Source: an uncultured euryarchaeote (GTDB taxonomy: Archaea; Thermoplasmatota; Thermoplasmata; UBA10834). Taken from it: DNA of 13,439 bases. The position numbers and the translations under genes were made by a program. This document shows, in pieces, positions 1 through 7,171 of this stretch (position 1 is the stretch's first letter; each line of letters starts with the position of its first letter). The notes under the pieces are model-generated. The model made no database searches and was not told where the DNA came from. It saw only the letters and a program-made list of their open reading frames with translations. The stretch is from the NCBI GenBank assembly GCA_937872085.1, contig CALMQK010000377.1, forward strand, positions 1 to 13,439, written 5' to 3'.

Positions 1-398
1 CCCTCGAAGGGCTTGAACCAGAGCTTCTTCTGGAACTGGTCCGCATAGGCTTCCTGGTTGACGTAGTACTGGCCTTCGCCCAGGCCTGAGGTGACTGTTC
101 CGATTATGACTAGATGGTCCTTCATCTCGAATATCCGCTGATAGTCGGAGTACTCTTTTCGCAGCAGGTCGAATCCCTTGTCCGTGAGCTTTATCCTCTG
201 TCTTCTAGCGCCGAGGTCGCGCTCGATCAGACCGTCACCCAGAAGCTCTAGGATCTTCTTGGATGCTGACTGCTGGCTTATCTCGAGGACATTGCCGAGC
301 TCCCGAGAGGAGATGGCGATGTAGTCGTGAACACCACCCATCAGGGCTATGTGCTTGAGCGTGGCAATCTGCTTCTCATGCACCATGGCGCCTTCCAT
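1..398 (-). CDS. ribK: CTP-dependent riboflavin kinase with N-terminal winged helix (partial, C-terminus cut by window edge)
   Basis: The visible 132 residues contain two parts. Residues about 8-80 form a winged-helix DNA-binding domain: ELGNVLEISQQSASKKILELL reads as the recognition-helix region and is followed by a basic wing. From about residue 92 the archaeal riboflavin kinase (DUF120) domain begins, marked by GTVTSGLGEGQYYV at 100-113 and a following YADQFQKKL segment, both typical of the MJ0056 family. These enzymes phosphorylate riboflavin to FMN with CTP instead of ATP in the cytosol. The rest of the catalytic domain lies beyond base 1. Two in-frame ATGs (398 and 386) could start the gene; I chose the first because no SD separates them. 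The HTH-kinase fusion is known in archaea and suggests a flavin-responsive regulator as well as an enzyme, which is inference here. The gene is divergent from the next one. Confidence 0.88.
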   Translation of the reverse strand, partial: MEGAMVHEKQIATLKHIALMGGVHDYIAISSRELGNVLEISQQSASKKILELLGDGLIERDLGARRQRIKLTDKGFDLLRKEYSDYQRIFEMKDHLVIIGTVTSGLGEGQYYVNQEAYADQFQKKLWFKPFE

Positions 399-586
399 GA
401 TATAGGCCCAATAATACCTTTTCGTCTAAAGAGAGCTTCCGACGAATAATCGTTGGCTGAAGGTGGTCGGCGAACCGCGCTCCCGTCCGTCCCAAAAACC
501 CTTTCTCTCGTTGCCCGCCCCCTATCGGCTCAAATCCCGAAAAGGGCCTTATTCTCGGAAGGCATTCTTCAGCGCGGTAATAGAAA

Positions 587-1228
587 ATGATAATATCATA
601 CACGATCTGTGATGAGCCAGAATACGTTTCGGGCTACGGCCAAAGTTATCTAGCGAACCTTGCATGGAACCGCGACCTCGTTTCACGAATATCTGATAGC
701 AGAGTGCGAGTAGGAGCTCGCATCACGGATGAGGTAGTCGACATCCTTGAGAAACTTGGCCATGTTCACCTTGATCAAGTTTGTGTGGAGCAGGACGTTG
801 TTCGGATGGATCAGCTCATGGTCAAGCTTCACCTTTACCATTGGCTATATGACTGCGTGGCTAGCTTGGATTCCATAGCCGTACTGCTTAACCTAAAGTA
901 CGAAATGACCAACGTACGCACGGATATCGGAATGAAGCGGAAGTTCATCCGAGAGTTGACCGAGAGAGATAGTATCGTGGGCGACCTGTTGTCGAGTGAG
1001 TACAAATGGATGGATGAGCTGAAGAAGATGCGTAATGCGATCGCCCACGGCGAGGGCAGGCTCGTTGTTGGCGGCGGCGATAGTCCGTGCTTTGTCCTCG
1101 ATATCAACAGAAACTTTGTCAAGGGCTTGCCGTTGCATCGGGTGATGATTCCCAACATGAACAAGGAGTATTGTGACAAACTCGACGTTTTCGTCGAGAA
1201 GATACTCCGTGTCGTTGATTCGTGGTGA
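587..1228 (+). CDS. HEPN-motif orphan protein, possible RNase (hypothetical)
   Basis: This 213-residue soluble protein has no signal peptide or membrane segment. I cannot assign it to a named family by overall sequence. The most telling feature is RNAIAHG at residues 149-155 (R149, N150, H154), preceded by a predicted helix (EYKWMDELKKM). The R-N-x3-H pattern at this position in a mostly helical protein is the signature of HEPN-superfamily RNases and nucleotide-binding helical bundles. A long helical segment at about 65-105 (VRMDQLMVKLHLYHWLYDC) would fit the HEPN core. The C-terminal 50 residues look like a strand followed by a helix. No nucleotidyltransferase (MNT) or antitoxin partner is visible next door, so a toxin role is unproven. 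The ATG lies within a short dyad-symmetric AT stretch (587-599) with no SD. Base composition looks more AT-rich than the ribosomal genes, as an accessory gene might. Confidence 0.55.
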   Translation: MIISYTICDEPEYVSGYGQSYLANLAWNRDLVSRISDSRVRVGARITDEVVDILEKLGHVHLDQVCVEQDVVRMDQLMVKLHLYHWLYDCVASLDSIAVLLNLKYEMTNVRTDIGMKRKFIRELTERDSIVGDLLSSEYKWMDELKKMRNAIAHGEGRLVVGGGDSPCFVLDINRNFVKGLPLHRVMIPNMNKEYCDKLDVFVEKILRVVDSW

Positions 1229-1580
1229 CTGTTGCCACGTATTCCTGATCACTGGCTCCTTTTCAATCAGGGGGGTATAGAAACTAGCCCCGTTGTCCCA
1301 CAAACCCTTTACGATGGGGCTTTTCGAGGCGAGACCACGATGAAGCGGGGTAGGCTACTGGTCAGCCTGCGGGTAAATGACCTGCTCCCGCGCCGAGATC
1401 TTGATCCGGAATCTATCCCCAAGGAATACTGGAGATGAGCAAGAACATAACGTGGGCAGCATAGAACAGATATTGCAAAACGAATCGTGTAATTCATGAC
1501 TACAAGCAGGAAGGTATTTAGTATCACCCGAAGATATATTTGACCGTCAAGGTGGTTCGAGAACGACTGTCAAAGCCTCT
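1229..1580. other. Gap between the HEPN-like gene and the histidine kinase; no convincing gene
   Basis: About 350 bases separate the two genes. A 68-codon reading frame from a TTG at 1232 to 1438 (ATG available at 1340, giving 32 codons) has no SD, no recognisable domain and no hydrophobic pattern, so I do not call it a gene. An imperfect inverted repeat (AGCCCC near 1285, GGGGCT near 1316, followed by TTTT) could be a weak terminator for the upstream gene. The last 60 bases are AT-richer and hold the likely promoter of the kinase. No tRNA, transposase remnant or terminal repeats were seen. Confidence 0.5.
1535..1541 (+). promoter_or_regulatory. Candidate TATA box for the histidine kinase operon
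   Basis: TATATTT lies in an AT-rich stretch and is identical to the core proposed for the RACo-like gene at 10739. A start of transcription about 25 bases downstream (near 1564) would leave a leader of roughly 17 bases before the TTG at 1581. Confidence 0.45.
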
Positions 1581-4184
1581 TTGCATGATCCGACTTTCCG
1601 ATGGGATACGACCATCGGTGCAATTGAAGATTGTGTCCTCCTCCTGGACCAGGATTTTAAAATCATCGCGGCCAACAAATCGCAGAGGGACTTCTTTAAG
1701 AAGACAGACGATGAAATAATCGGCAGGCATTGCTGGGAATTGGTTCATGGGACAACTGAGCCGCCAGACTTCTGTCCGATGGCCAGTATGCTGAAGAGCA
1801 AGAAGAGAGAAGCCTCAACAACGGAATTGGCGGGCATATGGGTAAGGGTTACCGTCGACCCGATTTTTGATGAAGATGGGGCCCTCAAAGGGGCGGTCCA
1901 CATCATTAGGAACATAGATGAACTTGAGAGACAGAATATTGTCATCAAGGAGAGCGAGAAGAAGTACAGCGAACTCGTGAAAACGATGAGCGACGTTGTC
2001 TTCACGCTGGATTTTGATGGAGGCGTCGTCGATACCAGTCCGACCATTAAGAGAATCATCGGTCGGTCGAGGGAGGAGCTCGTCGGCAAGCATTTTTCCG
2101 ATTTCGTTCATCCGGACGACATCCGAATTGCGGAGGAGGAATACCTAAGGGCCATCCAGGGCATAGGGCGGCCCATCGAGATCAGGGTCCTCTCACTCGA
2201 CGGCACCGTCCGGTGGGTCAGGATCAACGCGTTGCTGATTATGAAAGATGGCGAGCCGGAAAACCTACTCTGCGTCCTCTCCGATGTACACGAGAAGAAG
2301 ATAGCGGAAGATGCGCTGCGCGAGAGCGAAGGGAGGTACCGCATGTTGGTGGAGAACGCCGCCGAAGCCATCCTGGTGGCGCAGGACGGGTTGATCATGC
2401 TGGTCAATCCCATGGTCGTCACAATGACCGGCTTTTCGGAGCAGGAGCTCTTGTCGAAGCCATTTCCATCGCTCGTCCATCCAGATGACCGCGCCATAGT
2501 AGTTGAGCGCTACGAGAAGCGGTTGAAAGGCGAAGCCGTCCCAACGCGCTATGACTTCCGGATGCTAAATAAGGATGGAATCAGCAGATGGGTGGAGATC
2601 GGCGCGGTCATGATCGAATGGAATGGACGCCCAGCGACCCTGAACTTCCTGACGGACATCACCGAGCACAAGCGTGCGAATGACGCGCTGCGGGAGAGCG
2701 AGACTAGGTACCGCATGCTGATAGAAAGTGCCGGCGAATCCATCTTGATACTGCAGGACGGAATGATCAAGATGGTCAATGCCATGGGAACTGTGACAAC
2801 CGGCTATTCGCAGCAGGAACTAGTATCGAAGCCTTTTCAGCAGTTAATCCATCTAGATGACCGCGCCTTAGTCGTGGAGCGGCACCAGAGGCGGTTGAGA
2901 GGCGAGCCCGCCCCGAGCGGCTATGATTTTCGTGTGGTGGCCAAAGATGGAAGCACGAAATGGGTGCATGTCCGCGCGGTCGCGGTCGAATGGAAAGGAC
3001 GCCCCGCGACCCTGAACCTCTTGTCGGACATCACCGAACGCAAGCTTTCGGAAGATGCGATGCAAAGAAGCCAGAAGAAGTACCGTCAATTGGTCGAACT
3101 TGCCCAAGAGGGCATCTGGGCCATCGATGCGGATGCAATCACCACTTACGCCAATCCAAAATTGGCCGAAATATTGGGCTATACGTCCGAAGAGATGATG
3201 GGGCGCCATCTCTTCTCCTTCATGGATGAGCATGGCAGGGAAATCGCTCAAATAGAGCTCGACCGTCGAAAGCAAGGGATCAAAGAACAGCACGATTTCG
3301 AGTTCCTGCGGAAGGACGGGCAGCGGATCCTAGCCAGCTTAGAAACCTCACCAATAACGGATGATGCGGGAAATTACATAGGTGCCCTGGCTGTTGTAAC
3401 AGATATGACCACGCGAAGAGCGGCCTCAGAGGCTCTCGTCAAGAGGACCGAGGAATCTGATAACGCGAAAATCAAGGCGCGCGCGTACTTCGATTTCCTC
3501 GCCCACGATATGGCCAACCTGCTCTCACCTGTTTTGGCCTATGCGGAGTTGATATCTCTCGATGCGAAGACCCCCGAGCCAAGCAAGATCAAAGCGGGGA
3601 AGATAGCCGATCAGGCGCGCAGGGCGTCCTCCTTCATCCTGAGCCTTAGGCGACTGGAGGATTTGGAGTTGACGACCCAGGAGAGGATGGAGTCGCGGGA
3701 CCTCGGAACGATAATGGACGAGGCCGTCACCAGGGTGAAGGCGGAGTACGAGGACAAGCATATCTCGGCGACCGTCGTTCACTCTGATGAACCGGTCAAG
3801 TTCATGGGAGGCAAACACCTCGAGAGCATAATCATCGGCATACTCGAGAACTCTGTCGCGGTTGCAGATCGAGACGAAATCGCGCTGGAAGTCAAGGCGA
3901 CTCTTGTGAGAGAGAATGGTCACAAGTTCCTCATGCTCGAACTCACGGATGACGGGCCGGGCATCACAGACGATCTGAAGGGGTGTTTCGTGGCGTCCAC
4001 GAACCCAAGACAGCAGTTCGAGGTGGGAATGTCGAGGGGCGTGGCCTCCACTCTTCTGGTAAGCTCGGCCATTGTGAATAACCTCGGAGGAGAGCTGCGG
4101 ATAGAGGATCGGATTCCTGGGGATTGCTCCAAGGGCTCTCGGATAGTGATCAAGTTCCCGCAGGAGGGATTCTTTGGGACCTAG
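1581..4184 (+). CDS. Soluble sensor histidine kinase with five PAS domains
   Basis: The 867-residue protein has no membrane helices, so it senses cytosolic signals. PAS domains lie at about 9-111, 127-241, 253-364, 375-486 and 502-613; most end in the PAC-type D-I/V/M-T/H-E motif. Residues 615-640 form a linker helix. The phospho-acceptor is H642 in FLAHDMANLLSP. The ATPase domain shows the N box around N757 (ILENSVAVAD), the G1 box DDGPGI (790-795) and a G2-like GMSRGVASTLL (816-826). It should autophosphorylate and pass phosphate to the response regulator that overlaps its 3' end. PAS1 carries H50, C51, H56, C65 in a pattern (HCWELVHG, then CP) that recurs in some PAS domains and may bind metal or sense redox state. 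PAS3 and PAS4 are close tandem copies. The only plausible start is TTG 1581: the frame is open back to a stop at 1497-1499 but contains no ATG or GTG. Confidence 0.93.
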   Translation: MHDPTFRWDTTIGAIEDCVLLLDQDFKIIAANKSQRDFFKKTDDEIIGRHCWELVHGTTEPPDFCPMASMLKSKKREASTTELAGIWVRVTVDPIFDEDGALKGAVHIIRNIDELERQNIVIKESEKKYSELVKTMSDVVFTLDFDGGVVDTSPTIKRIIGRSREELVGKHFSDFVHPDDIRIAEEEYLRAIQGIGRPIEIRVLSLDGTVRWVRINALLIMKDGEPENLLCVLSDVHEKKIAEDALRESEGRYRMLVENAAEAILVAQDGLIMLVNPMVVTMTGFSEQELLSKPFPSLVHPDDRAIVVERYEKRLKGEAVPTRYDFRMLNKDGISRWVEIGAVMIEWNGRPATLNFLTDITEHKRANDALRESETRYRMLIESAGESILILQDGMIKMVNAMGTVTTGYSQQELVSKPFQQLIHLDDRALVVERHQRRLRGEPAPSGYDFRVVAKDGSTKWVHVRAVAVEWKGRPATLNLLSDITERKLSEDAMQRSQKKYRQLVELAQEGIWAIDADAITTYANPKLAEILGYTSEEMMGRHLFSFMDEHGREIAQIELDRRKQGIKEQHDFEFLRKDGQRILASLETSPITDDAGNYIGALAVVTDMTTRRAASEALVKRTEESDNAKIKARAYFDFLAHDMANLLSPVLAYAELISLDAKTPEPSKIKAGKIADQARRASSFILSLRRLEDLELTTQERMESRDLGTIMDEAVTRVKAEYEDKHISATVVHSDEPVKFMGGKHLESIIIGILENSVAVADRDEIALEVKATLVRENGHKFLMLELTDDGPGITDDLKGCFVASTNPRQQFEVGMSRGVASTLLVSSAIVNNLGGELRIEDRIPGDCSKGSRIVIKFPQEGFFGT
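2319..3062 (+). repeat. Tandem duplication of a 372-base PAS module inside the histidine kinase
   Basis: Residues 247-370 and 371-494 align without gaps over 124 residues. Both start RESE-RYRML and share blocks such as QELxSKPF, DDRAxVVER, RLxGE and WxGRPATLN. The DNA is also similar over long stretches. The unit is exactly one PAS domain plus its linker helix, so the duplication kept helical phase. The other PAS domains of this protein are far less alike. Confidence 0.85.
4163..4168 (+). promoter_or_regulatory. Shine-Dalgarno that decides the response-regulator start
   Basis: GGAGGG inside the 3' end of the kinase gene lies 5-6 bases before TTG 4174, which is good spacing. It is too far (about 17 bases) from the alternative GTG at 4186. 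This favours the start that overlaps the kinase gene and implies translational coupling. Confidence 0.6.
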
Positions 4185-4551
4185 GGTGTTCGTCGTCGAA
4201 GATGACCAGCAGATCATCGAATTATACAGGGTGATCCTGAAGATGTACGGATACGAGTTCGCAGGCTTTGCTCTGGACGGCAAGGAAGCCGTCCAGGTGT
4301 TCGAGGCGATGAATCCTCGACCGGACATAATAATCATGGACCAGCGCCTTCCTCTGATGAATGGGGTCGAAGCGACCAAGGAGATAATGAGGATGGACCC
4401 AGGTGCCAAGGTGCTCTTCGTGAGCGCCGACAACCGTTCTCGCGAGAGCGCTCTCTCTAGCGGGGCGATGGGCTTCATAACAAAGCCTTTTCAGATGAAG
4501 GACTTCATGACACACTTGGACGACCTGTCTGGAAAGTCCGCTCCGAGATGA
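4174..4551 (+). CDS. Single-domain (receiver-only) response regulator
   Basis: The 125-residue protein is one CheY-like receiver domain and nothing else. The acidic pocket is E9-D10-D11 (VFVVEDD), the phosphorylated residue is D56 (IIIMDQRLP), the switch Ser is S84 (VLFVSA), and the conserved Lys is K104 (FITKPF). There is no DNA-binding or enzymatic output domain, as is common for archaeal regulators, so it probably acts by protein-protein contact or as a phosphate relay. It overlaps the histidine kinase by 11 bases and is almost certainly its partner. The TTG start at 4174 is chosen because of the well-spaced SD at 4163-4168; GTG 4186 is the alternative. Confidence 0.93.
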   Translation: MGPRVFVVEDDQQIIELYRVILKMYGYEFAGFALDGKEAVQVFEAMNPRPDIIIMDQRLPLMNGVEATKEIMRMDPGAKVLFVSADNRSRESALSSGAMGFITKPFQMKDFMTHLDDLSGKSAPR

Positions 4552-4580
4552 GAGAACATGAGGAGGACCAGGTCATTGCC

Positions 4581-4605
4581 AGACCATCTCCGTCGTCAAT
4601 GGTCT
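4581..4605. repeat. Inverted repeat between convergent genes
   Basis: AGACCAT (4581-4587) and ATGGTCT (4599-4605) form a perfect 7-bp stem with an 11-base loop in the 115-base gap between the convergent response regulator and PIN genes. A second perfect hairpin, GCCGT-GGTG-ACGGC, lies at 4617-4630. Neither is followed by a clear T-run, so a role in bidirectional termination is only a guess from position. Confidence 0.3.
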
Positions 4606-4666
4606 TGTCAAATCACGCCGTGGTGACGGCCCTCCTGGCCATCATACCTTCTCGTCGGAAGCCTTG

Positions 4667-5026
4667 CTAGAACTCGTCTGCGACCAAATAATGCTCTCCC
4701 CGCAGCCGAATGACTGGGACCTTCTTTTCCCTGAGTCGGGCTATCAATTCCCTGTCGTTGGTGACGACCGCCGCCGACCGTCTCTCTGCCATGTCGATCA
4801 CGGCATCGTCCCCGCTCAGGTCCGTCTCTGCGATCTGGTATTTCCTGGCCAGGGCCAACGCGGCCTTTGCCTTGGGATCGATCGACCTCGCCAACTCGCC
4901 GATCACGGAGCTTGGAACAAAGACGGGAAGCTCACCGAAGAGTCTCTTCAGCTCCCTATCTAGATGGAGCTTGAACTGGAAGGGCATCATCAGGGCATTG
5001 GCATCCAGAACGATCGCGTTCGGCAG
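4667..5026 (-). CDS. PIN-domain protein, Fcf1-like/VapC-like nuclease, start codon unclear
   Basis: The product is a short PIN-fold protein. The first catalytic Asp is in IVLDANALMMPFQF; the conserved Glu is in PSSVIGEL; the second acidic cluster is GDDAVIDMAE; and the third is VVTNDREL. The end (KVPVIRLRGEHYLV) is typical of the archaeal PIN family encoded beside aIF2gamma, related to eukaryotic Fcf1/Utp24, for which roles in RNA processing are likely. The first in-frame ATG is at 4990, but starting there would drop the catalytic Asp, so the gene must start upstream. Only 16 codons lie between the aIF2gamma stop (5041-5039) and that ATG, and none is ATG, GTG or TTG. I set the start at the CTG at 5026, giving 119 residues. 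The true start could differ, or there may be a sequence error. Confidence 0.75.
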   Translation of the reverse strand: MPNAIVLDANALMMPFQFKLHLDRELKRLFGELPVFVPSSVIGELARSIDPKAKAALALARKYQIAETDLSGDDAVIDMAERRSAAVVTNDRELIARLREKKVPVIRLRGEHYLVADEF

Positions 5027-5038
5027 ATTATCACGCGC

Positions 5039-6274
5039 CTACTGCAAGACGCCGTAGCCGATCAGTCGCCACTTGCCAGCTATGCGCCTGGAGATCGCGA
5101 TTCTCTGACCTTTATCGACACAGACCGGGATCTTAAGGGCGACCTCAGCCGAGTCGGTCCTCCCGCTGGTCACCACACCCACGGTCGTCGCGGTGCCGAC
5201 GCTCAGCATCAGAGGCTCGTTCGTCTTGAGGTTGTCGACGGTGAGGTCCGAAGCGACGCCCACCACTCGCTTCATCAACTCTGTCTGGAATGTCAGCTGG
5301 TTCAACACAGGCGGCAGGGTCCCAGGGATCCCGGCTATCCTGCCAACAAGCGAGTCTGACTTGGTGAATGATGGGTCGAGCCCCGTTCCCATCGCTATTA
5401 GCCCGCCCGGATGTGCGACATCGAGAGATGTGCCTCCGGCGAAGAGCGATCTCACCTTGGTCGTGACCGTCTCCCATGTGGCCTTCCCGCCGGTCTTCTC
5501 CACCTTCAACCCTGGCTTGATCTCGATCTCGTCACCGACCTTGAGCTTTCCCTGCGTCATCGAGCCTCCGATGACGCCGCCCTTGAGCTTCTCTATCTTC
5601 GTTCCGGGCACGTTGACATCAAACGACCGCGCGATGTACATCCTCGCGGGCTTGACCTTGTCCCACGCTGGGGTCGGGATGGACTTCTCGATCGCCTGGA
5701 TGAGCATGTCGATATTGACATCGTGGTGAGCGGAGATCGGGATGATCTGGGCCTTCTCCGCGATGGTCCCCTTGATGAACTCCTTGATCTCCTTGTAGTT
5801 CTCGCGCGCCTCGTCCACGGTCACGATGTCGATCTTGTTCTGGACGACGATGATCTTGTCGACCCCGATGATGCTCAGGGCCATCAGGTGTTCCCTGGTC
5901 TGGGGTTGGGGACACTTCTCGTTGGCAGCAACAAGTAGCAGCGCGCCGTTCATGATCGCCGCCCCGGAGAGCATCGTGGCCATCAGGGTCTCATGGCCAG
6001 GAGCATCGACGAAGGACACCGACCGGAGGAGTTCGCATTCCCCCTTGCATGTCGGGCAGGTCGGCTGGTTCGAGTAACATTCGGGCTCTTCGCAGTTCTT
6101 GCACTTATAAAACGCGACATCGGCGTAACCTAGTCTTATGGAGATGCCTCTCTTGACTTCCTCAGAATGTCTGTCGGTCCATTCCCCCGTCAGAGCTTTA
6201 GTCAGCATCGTCTTGCCATGGTCGACGTGGCCGATCATGCCGATGTTCGTCTCCGGCTGGGTGGGGACCTTCAT
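5039..6274 (-). CDS. eif2g: Translation initiation factor aIF2 subunit gamma
   Basis: This 411-residue GTPase is the core subunit of aIF2, which delivers initiator Met-tRNA to the small ribosomal subunit. Its motifs are the G1 loop GHVDHGKT (15-22), switch I GISIRLGYAD (43-52), DAPGH (90-94), NKID (146-149) and SAHHDVNID (181-189). A four-Cys zinc knuckle lies between switch I and DAPGH (C58, C61, C73, C76). Beta-barrel domains II and III fill the rest, ending RLIGYGVLQ. Length is normal for archaea. Its ATG shares one base with the S6e stop (TAATG), so the two are translationally coupled, and the PIN gene follows directly. This S6e-aIF2gamma-PIN order is common in archaea. Confidence 0.98.
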   Translation of the reverse strand: MKVPTQPETNIGMIGHVDHGKTMLTKALTGEWTDRHSEEVKRGISIRLGYADVAFYKCKNCEEPECYSNQPTCPTCKGECELLRSVSFVDAPGHETLMATMLSGAAIMNGALLLVAANEKCPQPQTREHLMALSIIGVDKIIVVQNKIDIVTVDEARENYKEIKEFIKGTIAEKAQIIPISAHHDVNIDMLIQAIEKSIPTPAWDKVKPARMYIARSFDVNVPGTKIEKLKGGVIGGSMTQGKLKVGDEIEIKPGLKVEKTGGKATWETVTTKVRSLFAGGTSLDVAHPGGLIAMGTGLDPSFTKSDSLVGRIAGIPGTLPPVLNQLTFQTELMKRVVGVASDLTVDNLKTNEPLMLSVGTATTVGVVTSGRTDSAEVALKIPVCVDKGQRIAISRRIAGKWRLIGYGVLQ

Positions 6275-6669
6275 TAGGCCTTCTTCTCCTCTTTCTTGAT
6301 GAGGTCAGCGACGGGCTTCATGCCGTGCTGCGTGACTTTCATGTTGATCTGAAGCGTGTCAGGGGAGATGGTGTTCCCTCTCACGTTCTTCCTCTTCCTC
6401 AGGCCCCTCTTCTTCGAGTTGAACCCGATGCTCTTGGACATCAGGAGCTTCTTCCTCCTGGGGCCCGGCAGGTCCTTCCTCATGGGGAAGCCGTCCTTGT
6501 CGCTGCCCCCGCTGATCTCCAGCTTGTATCCCGGGAGGCCGACGAATATGCCGTCCACTACGTCCCCTATCTTCTTGCCTATCAGGGAGTTAGCGTGATG
6601 TCCTGTGACTGGCGTCTGGTATGTCTTCCCATCCTTGGTATCGTTGATATTCGCTCTGAAGTCCGCCAT
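6274..6669 (-). CDS. rps6e: 30S ribosomal protein S6e
   Basis: At 131 residues this is a full archaeal S6e, without the long phosphorylated tail of eukaryotic S6. Diagnostic segments are ANSLIGKKIGDVVDG, LEISGGSDKDGFPMRKD and RRKKLLMSKSIGFNSKKRGLRKRK, followed by RGNTISPD. The Lys/Arg-rich stretch contacts rRNA. The ATG at 6669 is preceded by a purine-rich SD (GGAGAGGA, 5 bases before the ATG) and a strong promoter at 6709-6715. It heads the operon with aIF2gamma and the PIN gene. Confidence 0.97.
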   Translation of the reverse strand: MADFRANINDTKDGKTYQTPVTGHHANSLIGKKIGDVVDGIFVGLPGYKLEISGGSDKDGFPMRKDLPGPRRKKLLMSKSIGFNSKKRGLRKRKNVRGNTISPDTLQINMKVTQHGMKPVADLIKKEEKKA

Positions 6670-6708
6670 GGAATCCTCTCCGGTGCGAAACGCCTATTGC
6701 GAAAGGAG

Positions 6709-6715
6709 TTAAATA
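6709..6715 (-). promoter_or_regulatory. BRE/TATA promoter of the S6e operon
   Basis: On the minus strand, CGAAACC (B-recognition-like) is followed by TATTTAA. Transcription would start near 6686, giving a leader of about 17 bases that still includes the SD of S6e. This is the clearest promoter in the window. Confidence 0.65.
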
Positions 6716-6808
6716 GGTTTCGGAGTCGCAGATGGGTGACTGGTGGACCTACTGGAAGGCTCCAGAATCGTCCCGAAAATCGTGAATCCGTAGAGACTGT
6801 ACGTCGAC

Positions 6809-6817
6809 AATAATATG
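6809..6817 (+). promoter_or_regulatory. Candidate TATA box of the rhodanese gene
   Basis: AATAATATG is centred about 28 bases before the ATG at 6842. This spacing would make the transcript nearly leaderless at that ATG, and would place the alternative ATG at 6815 inside the promoter. Confidence 0.4.
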
Positions 6818-6841
6818 CACCATCCTTCGAATAGGGAGGGC

Positions 6842-7171
6842 ATGAAGCAGATTCGTGCAGAGGACCTGAAGCAGATGATGGACGACAAGGCGGATTTCGT
6901 GCTCATCGATGCACGGGGTCACGATGCCTTTGACAAGGAGCATATCACCGGGGCGGTTTCGATTCCCTCGGATCATCTGGGAGAGCACATCACCAAGGAC
7001 TACGATAGGGATACCACCTTCGTGACGTACTGCTCTAACCTGAAGTGCGAGGCGAGCACCGTCGCCGCGACCAAGCTGGAGAGGTATGGTTACAAGAAAG
7101 TGCTGGAATACAAGGCCGGCATCGAGGACTGGAGAGCCCACCGATATCCTACTGTCACGAAGGGGCACTAG
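6842..7171 (+). CDS. Single-domain rhodanese-like sulfurtransferase
   Basis: This small cytosolic protein of about 109 residues is one rhodanese domain. It has the CH2A motif LIDARGHDAFDKEHITGA, the active-site loop YCSNLKCEAST with the persulfide Cys (C64 from this start), and the C-terminal LEYKAGIEDWRAHRYP. It probably moves sulfane sulfur or handles thiols; the substrate cannot be read from sequence. A second Cys five residues after the first (CSNLKC) could allow disulfide chemistry. I prefer ATG 6842 because a TATA-like element sits 28 bases upstream and MKQIRAEDLK is a normal rhodanese start; a GGGAGGG just before it is too close for a good SD. ATG 6815 would add nine residues. The gene is divergent from S6e and convergent with aIF5B, whose stop overlaps its own. 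Confidence 0.9.
   Translation: MKQIRAEDLKQMMDDKADFVLIDARGHDAFDKEHITGAVSIPSDHLGEHITKDYDRDTTFVTYCSNLKCEASTVAATKLERYGYKKVLEYKAGIEDWRAHRYPTVTKGH

Noticed and set aside
1232..1438. 68-codon frame after the HEPN-like gene
   Set aside because: It has a TTG start, no SD and no recognisable motif; its position three bases after a stop is not enough to call a gene.
3525..4478. 317-codon open frame on the minus strand
   Set aside because: It is antisense to the histidine kinase and response regulator, whose motifs are unmistakable, and its own translation shows no domain.
5039..5041. UAG of aIF2gamma as a pyrrolysine codon fusing it to the PIN domain
   Set aside because: UAG is the normal terminator of 7 of the 13 complete genes here (kinase, PIN, aIF2gamma, rhodanese, IF2, NDK, L7Ae), which is unlike genomes that decode UAG as pyrrolysine.
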